Source: an uncultured Eubacteriales bacterium
GTDB lineage: Bacteria > Bacillota > Clostridia > Christensenellales > Aristaeellaceae
Direction of reading: 5' to 3'
Assembly (NCBI GenBank): GCA_902782795.1
Contig: CACZOT010000120.1
Span: forward strand, 1 to 20,077
Length of the DNA stretch: 20,077 nt
Under the pieces are notes generated by a model. That model worked only from the letters and a program-made list of their open reading frames with translations, was not told where the DNA came from and made no database searches. How positions within the stretch are numbered: the stretch's first letter is position 1; each line of letters begins with the position of its first letter. Below are positions 1 to 7,535 of this stretch, piece after piece. A program made the translations under genes and the position numbers.

Positions 1-533
1 CAATCCCATTCGACCGCGTAGCCGCGCGGGGAATCCACGCCGCCGCCGGAGAGCTCCAGGCCGAAGGTGGTGGGCACGAAGTACAGGCCGCCGTCCTCGC
101 CGCCGGCGAGGCTCTGCATGAGGGCGTTGCGCTGGGCGAACTTCTCATCCAGCATATGGGGAGCGTACTCCTCCATGAGCGGCGCGAGGTTGAGGGCGTA
201 GCCGTTCTCCAGGACGATCTGCACCTGGTTCGCCGTGTAGAAGTACACGATGTCCGGCAGCTCGGCGGAAGAGAACATCAGGTTCAGCTTGTCTTCATCG
301 TAGCGGTCGTAATCCACCGTGATGCGATAGCCGTATTCCTTCTCGATCTGATCAAAGATCCACTTGTAGACATCCGTCTCGTACCAGGGGACGGGTTCGG
401 TCTGCAGTTCGCGGTAGGAAACCAGAGAGAGCGTGACGTCCTTCGCTTCATCGGCGCGGACGGTAAAGCCGAGCCCGCAGACGAGGGAGAGAAGCAGCGT
501 ACAGGTCAGGACTTTTGCCAGTGCTTTCTTCAT
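1..533 (-). CDS. Extracellular carbohydrate-binding protein of an ABC importer (N-terminal part, runs off the window)
   Basis: About 178 residues are visible, starting at the ATG whose first base is 533. A ribosome site GGAAGGAG lies about 8 bases upstream. An overlapping ATG at 540 is out of frame. The N-terminus is a signal peptide: KK, a hydrophobic stretch over residues 8-24, and probable cleavage after VRA near residue 27. The Cys in LVCG does not make a proper lipobox, so the protein may be held by its signal peptide or by the transporter rather than by lipid. The mature start (VTLSLVSYRE) and the segment LNLMFSSAELPDIVYFY match the first lobe of family 1 sugar-binding proteins, where a short-lived DIxY turn follows the first beta-alpha units. 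It diverges from a YesN/YesM-type sensor operon, which usually controls such importers. The permeases are not in the window. The family call is strong; the substrate is unknown. Confidence 0.85.
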   Translation of the reverse strand, partial: MKKALAKVLTCTLLLSLVCGLGFTVRADEAKDVTLSLVSYRELQTEPVPWYETDVYKWIFDQIEKEYGYRITVDYDRYDEDKLNLMFSSAELPDIVYFYTANQVQIVLENGYALNLAPLMEEYAPHMLDEKFAQRNALMQSLAGGEDGGLYFVPTTFGLELSGGGVDSPRGYAVEWD

Positions 534-575
534 GGGACATTCTCCTTCCTATATGTTCCCATTTCGGGTAAATCT

Positions 576-604
576 ATTTTAATACAGACGAATGTGCGCA
601 ACAA
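576..604 (-). promoter_or_regulatory. Candidate promoter of the first solute-binding protein
   Basis: On the minus strand, TTGTTG (599-604) and TAAAAT (576-581) are 17 bases apart, which places transcription start near 569 and gives a leader of about 35 bases. The -35 matches only three consensus bases, so the site may need an activator such as the neighbouring response regulator. Confidence 0.4.
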
Positions 605-819
605 TAAATTATGAGCCTTGTTTTATAGCACTTATTTACATAAATTTATCCATGCAGGCAATATGCAAAATAGAATGCTGCAATTCTCTCCATTGCAGTG
701 GCAGTATTCCGTTTTTTCTTTTTGCATTTTTCCATTTTTCTTTGCACTATTCGCTTTTTTCTCCATTCTTTTCCCCATTTTTCGAAACGCGGGGCGGCCT
801 TCCGCGGATTTTCGGTCGC

Positions 820-847
820 TTGACAGTATTTTTCGTCAAGATATAAT
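820..847 (+). promoter_or_regulatory. Sigma-A promoter of the two-component operon with an embedded palindrome
   Basis: A perfect TTGACA (820-825) and a perfect TATAAT (842-847) are 16 bases apart. This places transcription start near 854, about 39 bases before the response regulator ATG. A perfect inverted repeat CTTGAC (819-824) / GTCAAG (835-840) covers the -35 and the spacer, which is a typical place for a repressor or autoregulatory operator. Confidence 0.8.
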
Positions 848-892
848 GGTAGTGGGCTCAGTGCCGATCGGAATCGCAAAGGAGGACTTCGG

Positions 893-2365
893 ATGTACAC
901 GGCGATGATTGTCGAGGACGAAGTCCTGATCCAGGCCGGGATCCGCGCTTCCGTTCCCTGGAGCAAGCTGAATATGGAAGTGACGTCCTGCTATTCCGAC
1001 GGTCTGAGCGCCTGGAAGGCCTTCCAGGAGGCCCCTGCCGATCTCCTGATCACCGATCTGCGCATGCCCGGCATGACGGGGCAGGAATTGATCCGCAACG
1101 TGCGCTCCGTGAGCCGGGATTGCCGGATCATCATCATCACCTGTCTGGAGGATTTTTCCATCGTCACCAGCATCCTGGATATGGACGTAACGGCCTATCT
1201 TTTGAAGGCGACGATGACCAGCGACGATATCCTCGCTTCCCTTCGCAAAGCGCAAACCTATCTCGATTCCCTGCATCGGCGGGAAACCGCATCGAAAAAC
1301 GAGCACGCCTTCGCCTCCGCGCTGCGAGCCTATGTGTGCGACGGCGAAAGCGGCCTGCAGGAATACCACAGGCAGGCCATTTTGCACCGGCACTACGCCG
1401 GGAGCTTTCTCGTCATGGTCTTCCCCGAGCAGCCGGCGGAGAGCGAGGGGCCCATCCAGAGTCTGGTGGAAAAGCACCTTTCGTTCCTGTGCGATAACGT
1501 GATTTCCGTCGGGCGCTCCGACGCCCTGATCTTTCTGAGCGAAGCGGTCGACCCGGCCCTGCTGCACACGCTTATGCTGGGCACGCGCGCCGCGCTGCGG
1601 GAGGAATTGGGCGTCTCCTGCCGCGTGATCGCACATTCCGCGGCATGCCAGTACGAAGAGGTCCGAAAGGTCTACTACCGCTGCCAGTCCATCTTCTCTC
1701 TTCCCTATTTCTATCCGAGGGAGTATTACGATCTTGGCGGATCGGCCGCGGACCAGCCCTCGTCGGAGGCGCTGTGCCAGGAGAACCTGGTCCAGCACCC
1801 GCTTTGCCGTGGACTGATCATGGCGGGGAACGATTCTTTGCGGGACGCTTTGCGCAGGCTGTCCTCCTCGTTCGGGGTCTCCGCCGAAGAATTTCACGCC
1901 GCTCTTTGGGAGACGGAGAAGATCCTGGGGATGCATATCCAGATCGGGCCTCTGCTTACGGAGGGCTCGTCCACCGCGCGGGAGGCGCTTGCCCGGCTGG
2001 ACGGCGCTCTCCCTGCGTACGAGCGCGGCATCCCCTACGCCCCGGAAATCGAAAGGGCGCTCTCCTACCTGTGCACGAATTTCTCTTCCTCCACCATCAA
2101 GCTGAGCGATCTGGCCGAAAGAAGCGGGCTGAGCGTCAGCTATTTCGCCCTTTTGTTCCATAAGGGGACGGGCTTCTCCTTCACAGAGTACCTGACTATC
2201 CTCCGGATGGATCGGGCGCGCCGCCTCCTGGAGACCACGCGCCTCTCCGTCCGGCAGATCTCCGATCAATGCGGCTTCAGCGCCGTTTCGTACTTCACAC
2301 GGTTTTTCGCCCAGAAAAACCGCATGTCGCCGCTGGAATGGAGGAAACGGCATTGCGGAAAATAG
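893..2365 (+). CDS. Response regulator with C-terminal AraC-type DNA-binding domain (YesN type)
   Basis: This 490-residue protein has a CheY-like receiver at about residues 3-120: the acidic pair E8/D9, phospho-acceptor D55 in ITDLRMPG, switch T83 and K105 in YLLKA. A long linker follows, of the kind common in YesN-type regulators. The C-terminal 100 residues are an AraC/XylS double helix-turn-helix, including LSDLAERSGLSVSYFALLF and the second-half signature RQISDQCGFSAVSYFTRFFA. The start is supported by AGGAGG eight bases before ATG 893. It is cotranscribed with the sensor kinase, whose start lies inside its last codons. In this family the phosphorylated protein activates sugar-importer or polysaccharide-use genes. 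The divergent solute-binding gene at 1-533 is the obvious candidate target (inference). Confidence 0.93.
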   Translation: MYTAMIVEDEVLIQAGIRASVPWSKLNMEVTSCYSDGLSAWKAFQEAPADLLITDLRMPGMTGQELIRNVRSVSRDCRIIIITCLEDFSIVTSILDMDVTAYLLKATMTSDDILASLRKAQTYLDSLHRRETASKNEHAFASALRAYVCDGESGLQEYHRQAILHRHYAGSFLVMVFPEQPAESEGPIQSLVEKHLSFLCDNVISVGRSDALIFLSEAVDPALLHTLMLGTRAALREELGVSCRVIAHSAACQYEEVRKVYYRCQSIFSLPYFYPREYYDLGGSAADQPSSEALCQENLVQHPLCRGLIMAGNDSLRDALRRLSSSFGVSAEEFHAALWETEKILGMHIQIGPLLTEGSSTAREALARLDGALPAYERGIPYAPEIERALSYLCTNFSSSTIKLSDLAERSGLSVSYFALLFHKGTGFSFTEYLTILRMDRARRLLETTRLSVRQISDQCGFSAVSYFTRFFAQKNRMSPLEWRKRHCGK

Positions 2366-4179
2366 ACGATCTGTTCCACTCCCTCCGTTTTCGCATCATG
2401 GCCTGCACCGTCGTTTGCCTTGTGCTTTCCGTTCTGGTTCCCGTTCAGATCATTTCCCGCATCCAGGCCCAGCGCTTTATGGACGCCGATGAAACGCACG
2501 CCTTTTCGGCCTTCGACAACATCGAGGCGAACATCGCCGCGCTGCTGGAAAACGCCTCGGAAGCCGTGCATATGGCCGAATCCAAGAAGGCCGTGGACGA
2601 CTACGTGATGAACATGAACGCCTATTCCTCCCTGTACGAGCGCGTGAAAGCGAAGATCGCCTTCGACAAGACGATGAGCGATTTCTTTTATATGTATAAA
2701 GAGATCACGGATATCCTGTTCATCCGCGCGGACGGCAGCGTCGCGGGCTCCTCGCTGGACTGGCACTATTCCTCTCCCGCGGGCATGGATTGGGTCCGGG
2801 AGGCGTACGCGGAAGGCTGCGGGCAGGCCGGCACGAATTGGTTCGGCAGCCTCCTGGCCTCGGAGATCGCCCCCATCGACAGCGCCGCGATCACGACCCG
2901 CTCCGGACAGCGCGTGTGCGGCGTGAGCCGCGTGCTCAGAACGTATTCCGGCAGCGCTCTGGAGGAAGGGATCGTCTCCTTCGTCGCCATCGACGAGCAG
3001 GCCCTCCGCAACCGCTATTCCTTCCTCGCGGATTCCGACTCCGATATCATGATCCTCAACGACAAGGGGGTCTGTCTTTCCTGTTCGCGGCCCTCCCTGG
3101 TCGGGCGCGGCGCCGCCTTCTGGGAAAAGATCCCCGAGACGGCGTACAGCGCCTTCAGCTACACCGACGAGAACGGACGCGACTATCAGGTCATCTGCAA
3201 GCGGCTGGGGTTCCCGAGCTGGATCCTGGTCAAGAAGGTGCCTCTGCAGACGTACCTCGCCTCCTCGCGGAATCTGGTTCATATCGCCTTGGTCATCAGC
3301 CTGATCACCATAGTCACGGTCTGCCTCCTCTGCGCCATCTGGATCCGGCAGCTTTTTCAGCCGCTCGTCTCCATTACGGAAGCCTTCTCCCTGGTGCGGG
3401 AGGGCGATCTCGACACCCGCATCGAACTCAGTCCGTCCGCGCCTTCCGAGATCCGGCTGGTGGCCGAGCAAACGAACCAGATGCTGGAAAGCATCACGGA
3501 TCTTGTGCATCTCAACGAAACCAACGAGCGGACGCGTTCCCAAATGGAAATGCGCTCCTTGCAGGCCCAGCTCACCCCGCATTTTCTGTTCAACACCCTG
3601 ACTTCGATCCGCTGGTCCGCCTCTCTGGCTGGAGACAGCCGCACCGCGGACATGCTCTCCCTCTTCGCCCAGCTGCTCCGCCCCGTGTTCCGGGATTGGA
3701 CCATGACCTGGAGCCTGCGGGAAGAGTTGGATTACGCCGCCAATTATATCAGCCTTGTCTGCATGCGCTACAACGGGCTCATTTCCATGCAGATCGACTG
3801 CGGAGGCGTTTCCCCGGAGTGCTCCGTTCCCCGCTTCATGCTCCAGCCCATTCTGGAGAACAGCTGCGAGCACGCGCTCCCCGAGCATGGCACGCTGGAG
3901 ATCTCCGTCTCTATGCAGGAAGTCCCCGACGGGCTCGTCGTCCGCGTCACCGACAACGGCACGGGCATGTCGGAGGAAACGCTCGCGCGGCTGCGAGAGA
4001 ATCTCCTGCGGGATTCCGAGCCAGAGCCCAGTTCCTCCGGCCGCCGTTCCATCGGAATGTATAATATCCACAAGCGCATCGGCCTGTACTACGGGGAAGG
4101 CTACGGGATCCATGTCGACAGCGCGCCAAACCAGGGCACGACCGTGGAGATCCACATCGGACGAAGCAGTCATCTCTGA
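2353..4179 (+). CDS. Membrane sensor histidine kinase, YesM/LytS-like
   Basis: The protein is about 608 residues from a TTG start at 2353. That TTG has a near-perfect GGAGGAA at 2340-2346, seven bases upstream. An ATG at 2338 (613 aa) or 2269 would also keep frame but lacks a comparable site. The chosen start overlaps the response regulator stop by 13 bases, implying translational coupling. Order: TM1 at about 17-34; an extracellular sensor region of about 270 residues, probably Cache-like; TM2 at about 308-331; HAMP at about 332-385; a His_kinase domain with phospho-acceptor H410 in QLTPHFLFNTL; and an HATPase domain with N503 in LENSCEH, D534 in DNGTGM and the SIGMYNI loop. All catalytic motifs look intact. 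It should phosphorylate the regulator upstream in response to an extracellular sugar or to its binding protein. Confidence 0.92.
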   Translation: MRKIDDLFHSLRFRIMACTVVCLVLSVLVPVQIISRIQAQRFMDADETHAFSAFDNIEANIAALLENASEAVHMAESKKAVDDYVMNMNAYSSLYERVKAKIAFDKTMSDFFYMYKEITDILFIRADGSVAGSSLDWHYSSPAGMDWVREAYAEGCGQAGTNWFGSLLASEIAPIDSAAITTRSGQRVCGVSRVLRTYSGSALEEGIVSFVAIDEQALRNRYSFLADSDSDIMILNDKGVCLSCSRPSLVGRGAAFWEKIPETAYSAFSYTDENGRDYQVICKRLGFPSWILVKKVPLQTYLASSRNLVHIALVISLITIVTVCLLCAIWIRQLFQPLVSITEAFSLVREGDLDTRIELSPSAPSEIRLVAEQTNQMLESITDLVHLNETNERTRSQMEMRSLQAQLTPHFLFNTLTSIRWSASLAGDSRTADMLSLFAQLLRPVFRDWTMTWSLREELDYAANYISLVCMRYNGLISMQIDCGGVSPECSVPRFMLQPILENSCEHALPEHGTLEISVSMQEVPDGLVVRVTDNGTGMSEETLARLRENLLRDSEPEPSSSGRRSIGMYNIHKRIGLYYGEGYGIHVDSAPNQGTTVEIHIGRSSHL

Positions 4180-4218
4180 TCCCGCCCGGCGCGTCCCTTC
4201 CGCGATGCGCGTCGATAA

Positions 4219-4250
4219 AAACGGCCCCGCTCCACCGAGCGGGGCCGTTT
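4219..4250. terminator. Bidirectional intrinsic terminator between convergent genes
   Basis: A perfect 14-bp stem, AAACGGCCCCGCTC / GAGCGGGGCCGTTT, closes on the loop CACC. The plus side is followed by a broken T-run (TTTCGTTCGTT). On the minus side the stem is followed by TTTTAT. It sits between the sensor kinase and the phosphoesterase, so it can end transcription from both. Confidence 0.85.
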
Positions 4251-4299
4251 CGTTCGTTCCTCTATCCAGGGTTTCTCCGGTATGGACGCCGTGCTTCGC

Positions 4300-5418
4300 C
4301 TATTTTCGCCTCGAGAGCTCCATCGCGGGGAGGGTTCGGCCGCGGCCGTCGGCGAAGACGGCGTGGATCCCACCTTCGTCGATCGTCACCGCCGTGCCCA
4401 GGGAGGGACGGAAATCCGGACTGGAGGGGAAATGCGGCTCCGTTCCGACGATCACGGGAAAGGCCGCCCCGTAGCGCAGGCCCGCGTCTCCGGCGGGGTA
4501 TGTCGCGAGCTGGTGATGGTGCGCGCAGAGCATCAGATCGATGCCCATTCCGTTGAGGAGGGCCGTCCACTCGGCGTAGAGCTCCTGTTCGATGTCGAAC
4601 TTCTTGTCCAGCCCCATAAGGTCTGTCATGAATGGGACGTGGCAGAAGGCGAGGCGCGTCCGCACGCCGGGCGCGGCGAACTCTTTTTCCTTCTCGGCGA
4701 GAACGCGGCGGAGGAATTCCCTCTGGCGGCGGCGGAAGGGCGCGCAGCGGACGATCCCGCCGTATTCCACACTGTCGTCCCACTTGTCCTCGCCGCAATC
4801 CAGCACGATCCCCCAGAGGCTGCCCGTACGGAAGGTGAAATAGGTGTTTCCCTGATCCGTGCCGATAAAATCCAGAAACTCGACGGCGAACTTGCCGCGC
4901 GTGTCGTGGTTGCCACGGATGAAGAGCACCGGCCGTTTCCCGCCGGTCACGCCGCCGGCGATGTCGAACACGGCCAGCACGTCGCGCTCGGTCTTGCTCT
5001 CGGCGGGGATATCGCCGTTCATGACGAGCAGATCCAACTTATCGCCAAAGTGCCTGCCGGTTGCGATGCCCTCCTCGACGCAGGAATGTGTGTCGCCGAT
5101 CATCATCAGCTGCGCGCCGTCGCTCCAATCCACAGGGCGGAAGGGATAGACCTCCCTCTCCTCAGGCCCCAGTTCGGGGTAATAGGGCCGCCGCTCCGGC
5201 AGAGCGCGGAAGCATACGGTGTATTCCCGGCTTTCGTCCAGCGCCGCGCAGGGGACGACGGCGCGGTGCACAGTGGTCTCGCTGCGCATCAGGCCGCCCT
5301 TTTCGTCCGGATACTGCGCGCCTCCGACCTCGACCCAGGCGATGCCGCGCTCCAGGGTGTTGAAGATGATCTGATATGTTTGCCCCACCAGGAAGACGCA
5401 AGGTTTTCGATCAAACAT
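4300..5418 (-). CDS. Calcineurin-like metallophosphoesterase
   Basis: The protein is 372 residues from ATG 5418, with GAGGG nine bases upstream. A 26-residue in-frame extension to 5496 is rich in Arg and has no ribosome site. Residues 1-75 resemble the beta-sandwich (Fn3-like) domain found in front of purple-acid-type phosphatases. The catalytic domain from about 103 carries all the metal motifs: D109/H111 in IGDTH, D136 in NGD, N170/H171 in RGNHD, H260 in CHVP, and H300/H302 in AHHH. There is no signal peptide, so it is probably cytoplasmic. The substrate cannot be read from sequence; a phosphomonoester, phosphodiester or nucleotide is possible. It lies 99 bases downstream of the MBL hydrolase and ends at the shared terminator, so it is probably the last gene of the methyltransferase-MBL-phosphoesterase run. 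Confidence 0.88.
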   Translation of the reverse strand: MFDRKPCVFLVGQTYQIIFNTLERGIAWVEVGGAQYPDEKGGLMRSETTVHRAVVPCAALDESREYTVCFRALPERRPYYPELGPEEREVYPFRPVDWSDGAQLMMIGDTHSCVEEGIATGRHFGDKLDLLVMNGDIPAESKTERDVLAVFDIAGGVTGGKRPVLFIRGNHDTRGKFAVEFLDFIGTDQGNTYFTFRTGSLWGIVLDCGEDKWDDSVEYGGIVRCAPFRRRQREFLRRVLAEKEKEFAAPGVRTRLAFCHVPFMTDLMGLDKKFDIEQELYAEWTALLNGMGIDLMLCAHHHQLATYPAGDAGLRYGAAFPVIVGTEPHFPSSPDFRPSLGTAVTIDEGGIHAVFADGRGRTLPAMELSRRK

Positions 5419-5454
5419 GCCTCTCGGCCCTCTTTCGCTCAAATTGGATCGGAA

Positions 5455-5474
5455 CGCGCCGTTCCTTCGGCGCG
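5455..5474 (-). other. GC-rich hairpin between the MBL hydrolase and phosphoesterase genes
   Basis: A perfect 7-bp stem, CGCGCCG (5455-5461) / CGGCGCG (5468-5474), has a 6-base loop and no T-run. It lies 37 bases before the phosphoesterase start. It could be an RNA processing or stabilising element. A weak TATGAT -10-like box lies upstream, near 5497-5502. Confidence 0.35.
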
Positions 5475-5517
5475 CCGACCGCAGCGCCTTTATCATAATC
5501 CTTTCAGATGAATTCTT

Positions 5518-6396
5518 CTATCTTTTTCCCGCGTGGTCGACCTGTTTGGCCAGACGGGCGCCGCGGGCGTTTTCTTCCGTGTCGTCGCTCTCGTCATAGC
5601 CGTCGTACGGGGCGGCGGGGTCATGCATGCGCCTCTTGAACGGAGAGCACAGCTCCGTCCTGTGGCGGAAGGCGAAGGCCAGATCGTCCGTCCATCCGGT
5701 ATGGCCGGTGATGATCTTGATCTTCCCCGTCCGCTTTTTCAGGTTTTCCTCCAGCGCCGCGAGCGACCTGACCGAGAGCTTGTTATCCTCCGCCAGGGTG
5801 CTGATGAAGCTATAGCCGCCGTCCGCGCCGAACCAGAGCGTATCGCCCGTGAAGAGGTATTCGTCGTCGATCAGGTAGACCATATGCCCCCAGGTGTGGC
5901 CGGGCACCAGGATGCACTCGATCCTGATCCCGTCGATTTCCAGGATCTGCCCGTCCCGCAGCAGCGTTCTCTGATTGTCCGTTTTGACCATCGGCAGCTT
6001 GTACAGCCCATAAATGACCCTTCTGCGCGTCTCGCCGGTCAGGTACCGGTTTTCGATCTCGCTCAGATAGACCGTCGCGTTCCGGAACAGCAGTTCGCTG
6101 TCCCGCTCCAGGGCGCCCACGTGATCCGTGTCCTGGTGCGTGATCAGGATATACCTGACAGCCGCCGGGTCGATGTCCAGCCACCGCATCTTTTCTCCCA
6201 GGCGCGCGTAGTTGTACCCGGCGTCGATCATGATGGTCGCGCCGTTTTTCGTGTAAAAGAAGATATTGGCGACCCACTCCCGCACGCAGGCGACGCGCTC
6301 GTCGATCCGCCCCGTATTCAGCGGTTTGAAGATCTCTTTGCCCCGAAACATGAGGCTCATCGACTTTTTCTGATGCTCCGAATCTTTTCTTGCCAT
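5518..6396 (-). CDS. MBL-fold metallo-hydrolase with HxDxDH metal motif
   Basis: The protein is 292 residues from ATG 6396, which has GGGGG(AA) about 8 bases upstream. The in-frame ATG at 6444 overlaps the end of the preceding gene region and has no good ribosome site. The beta-lactamase fold is clear: DAGYNY after the first strands; THQDTDHVG giving H87, D89, D91 and H92; GHTWGH with H167 and H171; TGDTLWF with D185; and ITGHTGW with H232. The second His of the standard HxHxDH motif is Asp, a variant seen in some MBL subgroups. The C-terminal 40 residues are charged and look disordered (YDESDDTEENARG). It has no signal peptide. The substrate is unknown; a thioester, lactone or phosphodiester hydrolase is possible. 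It follows the methyltransferase by 52 bases and is probably in the same transcript. Confidence 0.87.
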   Translation of the reverse strand: MARKDSEHQKKSMSLMFRGKEIFKPLNTGRIDERVACVREWVANIFFYTKNGATIMIDAGYNYARLGEKMRWLDIDPAAVRYILITHQDTDHVGALERDSELLFRNATVYLSEIENRYLTGETRRRVIYGLYKLPMVKTDNQRTLLRDGQILEIDGIRIECILVPGHTWGHMVYLIDDEYLFTGDTLWFGADGGYSFISTLAEDNKLSVRSLAALEENLKKRTGKIKIITGHTGWTDDLAFAFRHRTELCSPFKRRMHDPAAPYDGYDESDDTEENARGARLAKQVDHAGKR

Positions 6397-6448
6397 GCTC
6401 CATTCCCCCGCTCTTTCGATTCTCGCCCAGGCCGGCGGCCGCAATCGC

Positions 6449-7078
6449 TCATTTCTTCCCCGTGACGGTATAGATCATCCCCTTGATCTGCCGGGAATCC
6501 GCGATCGTGAATCCCGTCTTCTCCATCATCTTCGCAATGCCCTTGCGGTCCGTGGTGTGGCAATCGCCGCTGCTCATCAGCTTAAAGAGGATGTGGTTGT
6601 CGATCCATCCGCCGATCCCGCCGAGCCCGGTATCGGAGAGGATATAGAGCCCGCCCGGCTTCAGCACGCGCAGCGCCTCCCGCATCGCCTTTTCGGGATA
6701 CGGATAATGGTGGAAGCTCTGGGAACAGGTAACGATATCGAACGTCTCGTCCGGATATGGCAGCTTGTCTGCGGAGCCCACAACGAACTCGGCGCCAGGG
6801 ATCGCTTTGCCCTTCGCCACCCGGATCATTTCGTCCGACAGATCCACACCGCAGTATTTCGCGGGCTTCCGCTTTGCCATCAGGTCGATCAGGAACCCCG
6901 TCCCGCAGCCCACGTCCAGCAGCGTTTCATAGGGAACGCCTTTGATCCGCTCCGCGATATCCCGGCAGCTGATCTTTCCGTTTTGCGAGTAATAATAGGT
7001 GTCGCGCTGGTCGTATTCCGCAGCCTGGCCGTCAAAATGCTTCTTGGACAACGCCTCGTAATCCTTCAAACCGCTCAC
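6449..7078 (-). CDS. Class I SAM-dependent methyltransferase (Methyltransf_11 type)
   Basis: The protein is 209 residues from GTG 7078. A GGAGGA sits directly against that GTG, so the in-frame TTG at 7069 (LKDYEALSKK), with a spacing of about 9 bases, may be the true start. Motif I is LLDVGCGTGFL (residues 53-63) and binds SAM. VDLSDEMI (78-85) carries the acidic residue that contacts the ribose. ADKLPYPDETFDIV is the motif II region, and EALRVLKPGGLYILSD is the typical post-motif strand. The arrangement matches UbiE/Methyltransf_11 enzymes, which methylate small molecules. The acceptor is not evident. The gene is first in a minus-strand run with the MBL hydrolase and phosphoesterase. Confidence 0.9.
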   Translation of the reverse strand: MSGLKDYEALSKKHFDGQAAEYDQRDTYYYSQNGKISCRDIAERIKGVPYETLLDVGCGTGFLIDLMAKRKPAKYCGVDLSDEMIRVAKGKAIPGAEFVVGSADKLPYPDETFDIVTCSQSFHHYPYPEKAMREALRVLKPGGLYILSDTGLGGIGGWIDNHILFKLMSSGDCHTTDRKGIAKMMEKTGFTIADSRQIKGMIYTVTGKK

Positions 7079-7206
7079 TCCTCCAACAGCCGTCCGGCTT
7101 GTGTTAGTTGACTTTAACTCTCGGGTATAATGGCGCCCGCCTTCCAGCCGTCCATCTTCGCCACCACTGCATGATGGAGAAAACGCTCAGTTAGATCTCA
7201 CTTACT

Positions 7207-7235
7207 ATTGTACTCCACACCGCCCTGTTTTTCAA
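7207..7235 (-). promoter_or_regulatory. Promoter of the methyltransferase-MBL-phosphoesterase run
   Basis: On the minus strand TTGAAA (7230-7235) and TACAAT (7207-7212) are exactly 17 bases apart. Transcription would start near 7200, leaving a leader of about 120 bases. That leader contains an imperfect inverted repeat, AGTTGA/TTAACT, near 7107-7120 and a small AGCC/GGCT hairpin just before the ribosome site. Confidence 0.7.
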
Positions 7236-7535
7236 TGACGGCGGCAAAAAAACATCGAAAGCGCGCATGGATGGGTCCATTGTCTTTTCCCTCTTCGCGC
7301 CGGCGTCAATAGACCGCTCCAAAGGGCAGGCATTTTGTCGCAGAAGCCACATGCTCCGTCTAACTGGGCCGCCACCGCGCAGCCGCCCCGGCTGTTGCTG
7401 CGCGGTCCATCTGCGCGAACGTCCCGAGGCAGCCGAGGTCCAGTCCGCGCGACGCAGCGCTCGCCAAACATGCTTCCGCCTGTGCGCTCGGCTGATTGTA
7501 CACAGATAATCCGCCGCTCTGAGGGAAGCGCGTGA
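7236..7535. other. Gap of about 300 bases without a supportable gene
   Basis: The region between the methyltransferase promoter and the AraC-type regulator stop has high GC and short open frames on both strands, but none gives a recognisable protein or has a ribosome site. No clear terminator for the regulator gene is seen. It may be degenerate coding sequence. Confidence 0.5.

Larger units (their letters stand above)
534..892. other. Divergent intergenic region, unusually AT-rich
   Basis: This roughly 360-base gap between the divergent binding-protein and response-regulator genes holds no supportable gene. Bases 600-790 are much more AT-rich than the flanking genes, with repeated T-runs on the plus strand (for example near 711-780). 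A perfect inverted repeat CTGCAAT-N7-ATTGCAG lies at 678-698. The gap also carries the two divergent promoters. Short frames here show no recognisable protein. Confidence 0.6.

Noticed and set aside
478..533. Lipobox in the signal peptide of the first binding protein (and likewise at 11299-11352)
   Set aside because: The residues before Cys (LSLV-C and LALSL-C) do not fit the small residue needed at -1.
836..4173. Long open frames antisense to the two-component genes
   Set aside because: They are mirror frames of high-GC genes: Arg/Gly/Asp/Pro-rich translations with no domains or ribosome sites, while the plus strand has complete, motif-bearing proteins.
7108..7131. Plus-strand TTGACT followed by TATAAT, resembling a promoter
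   Set aside because: The spacing is only 12 bases and no plus-strand gene follows for several hundred bases.
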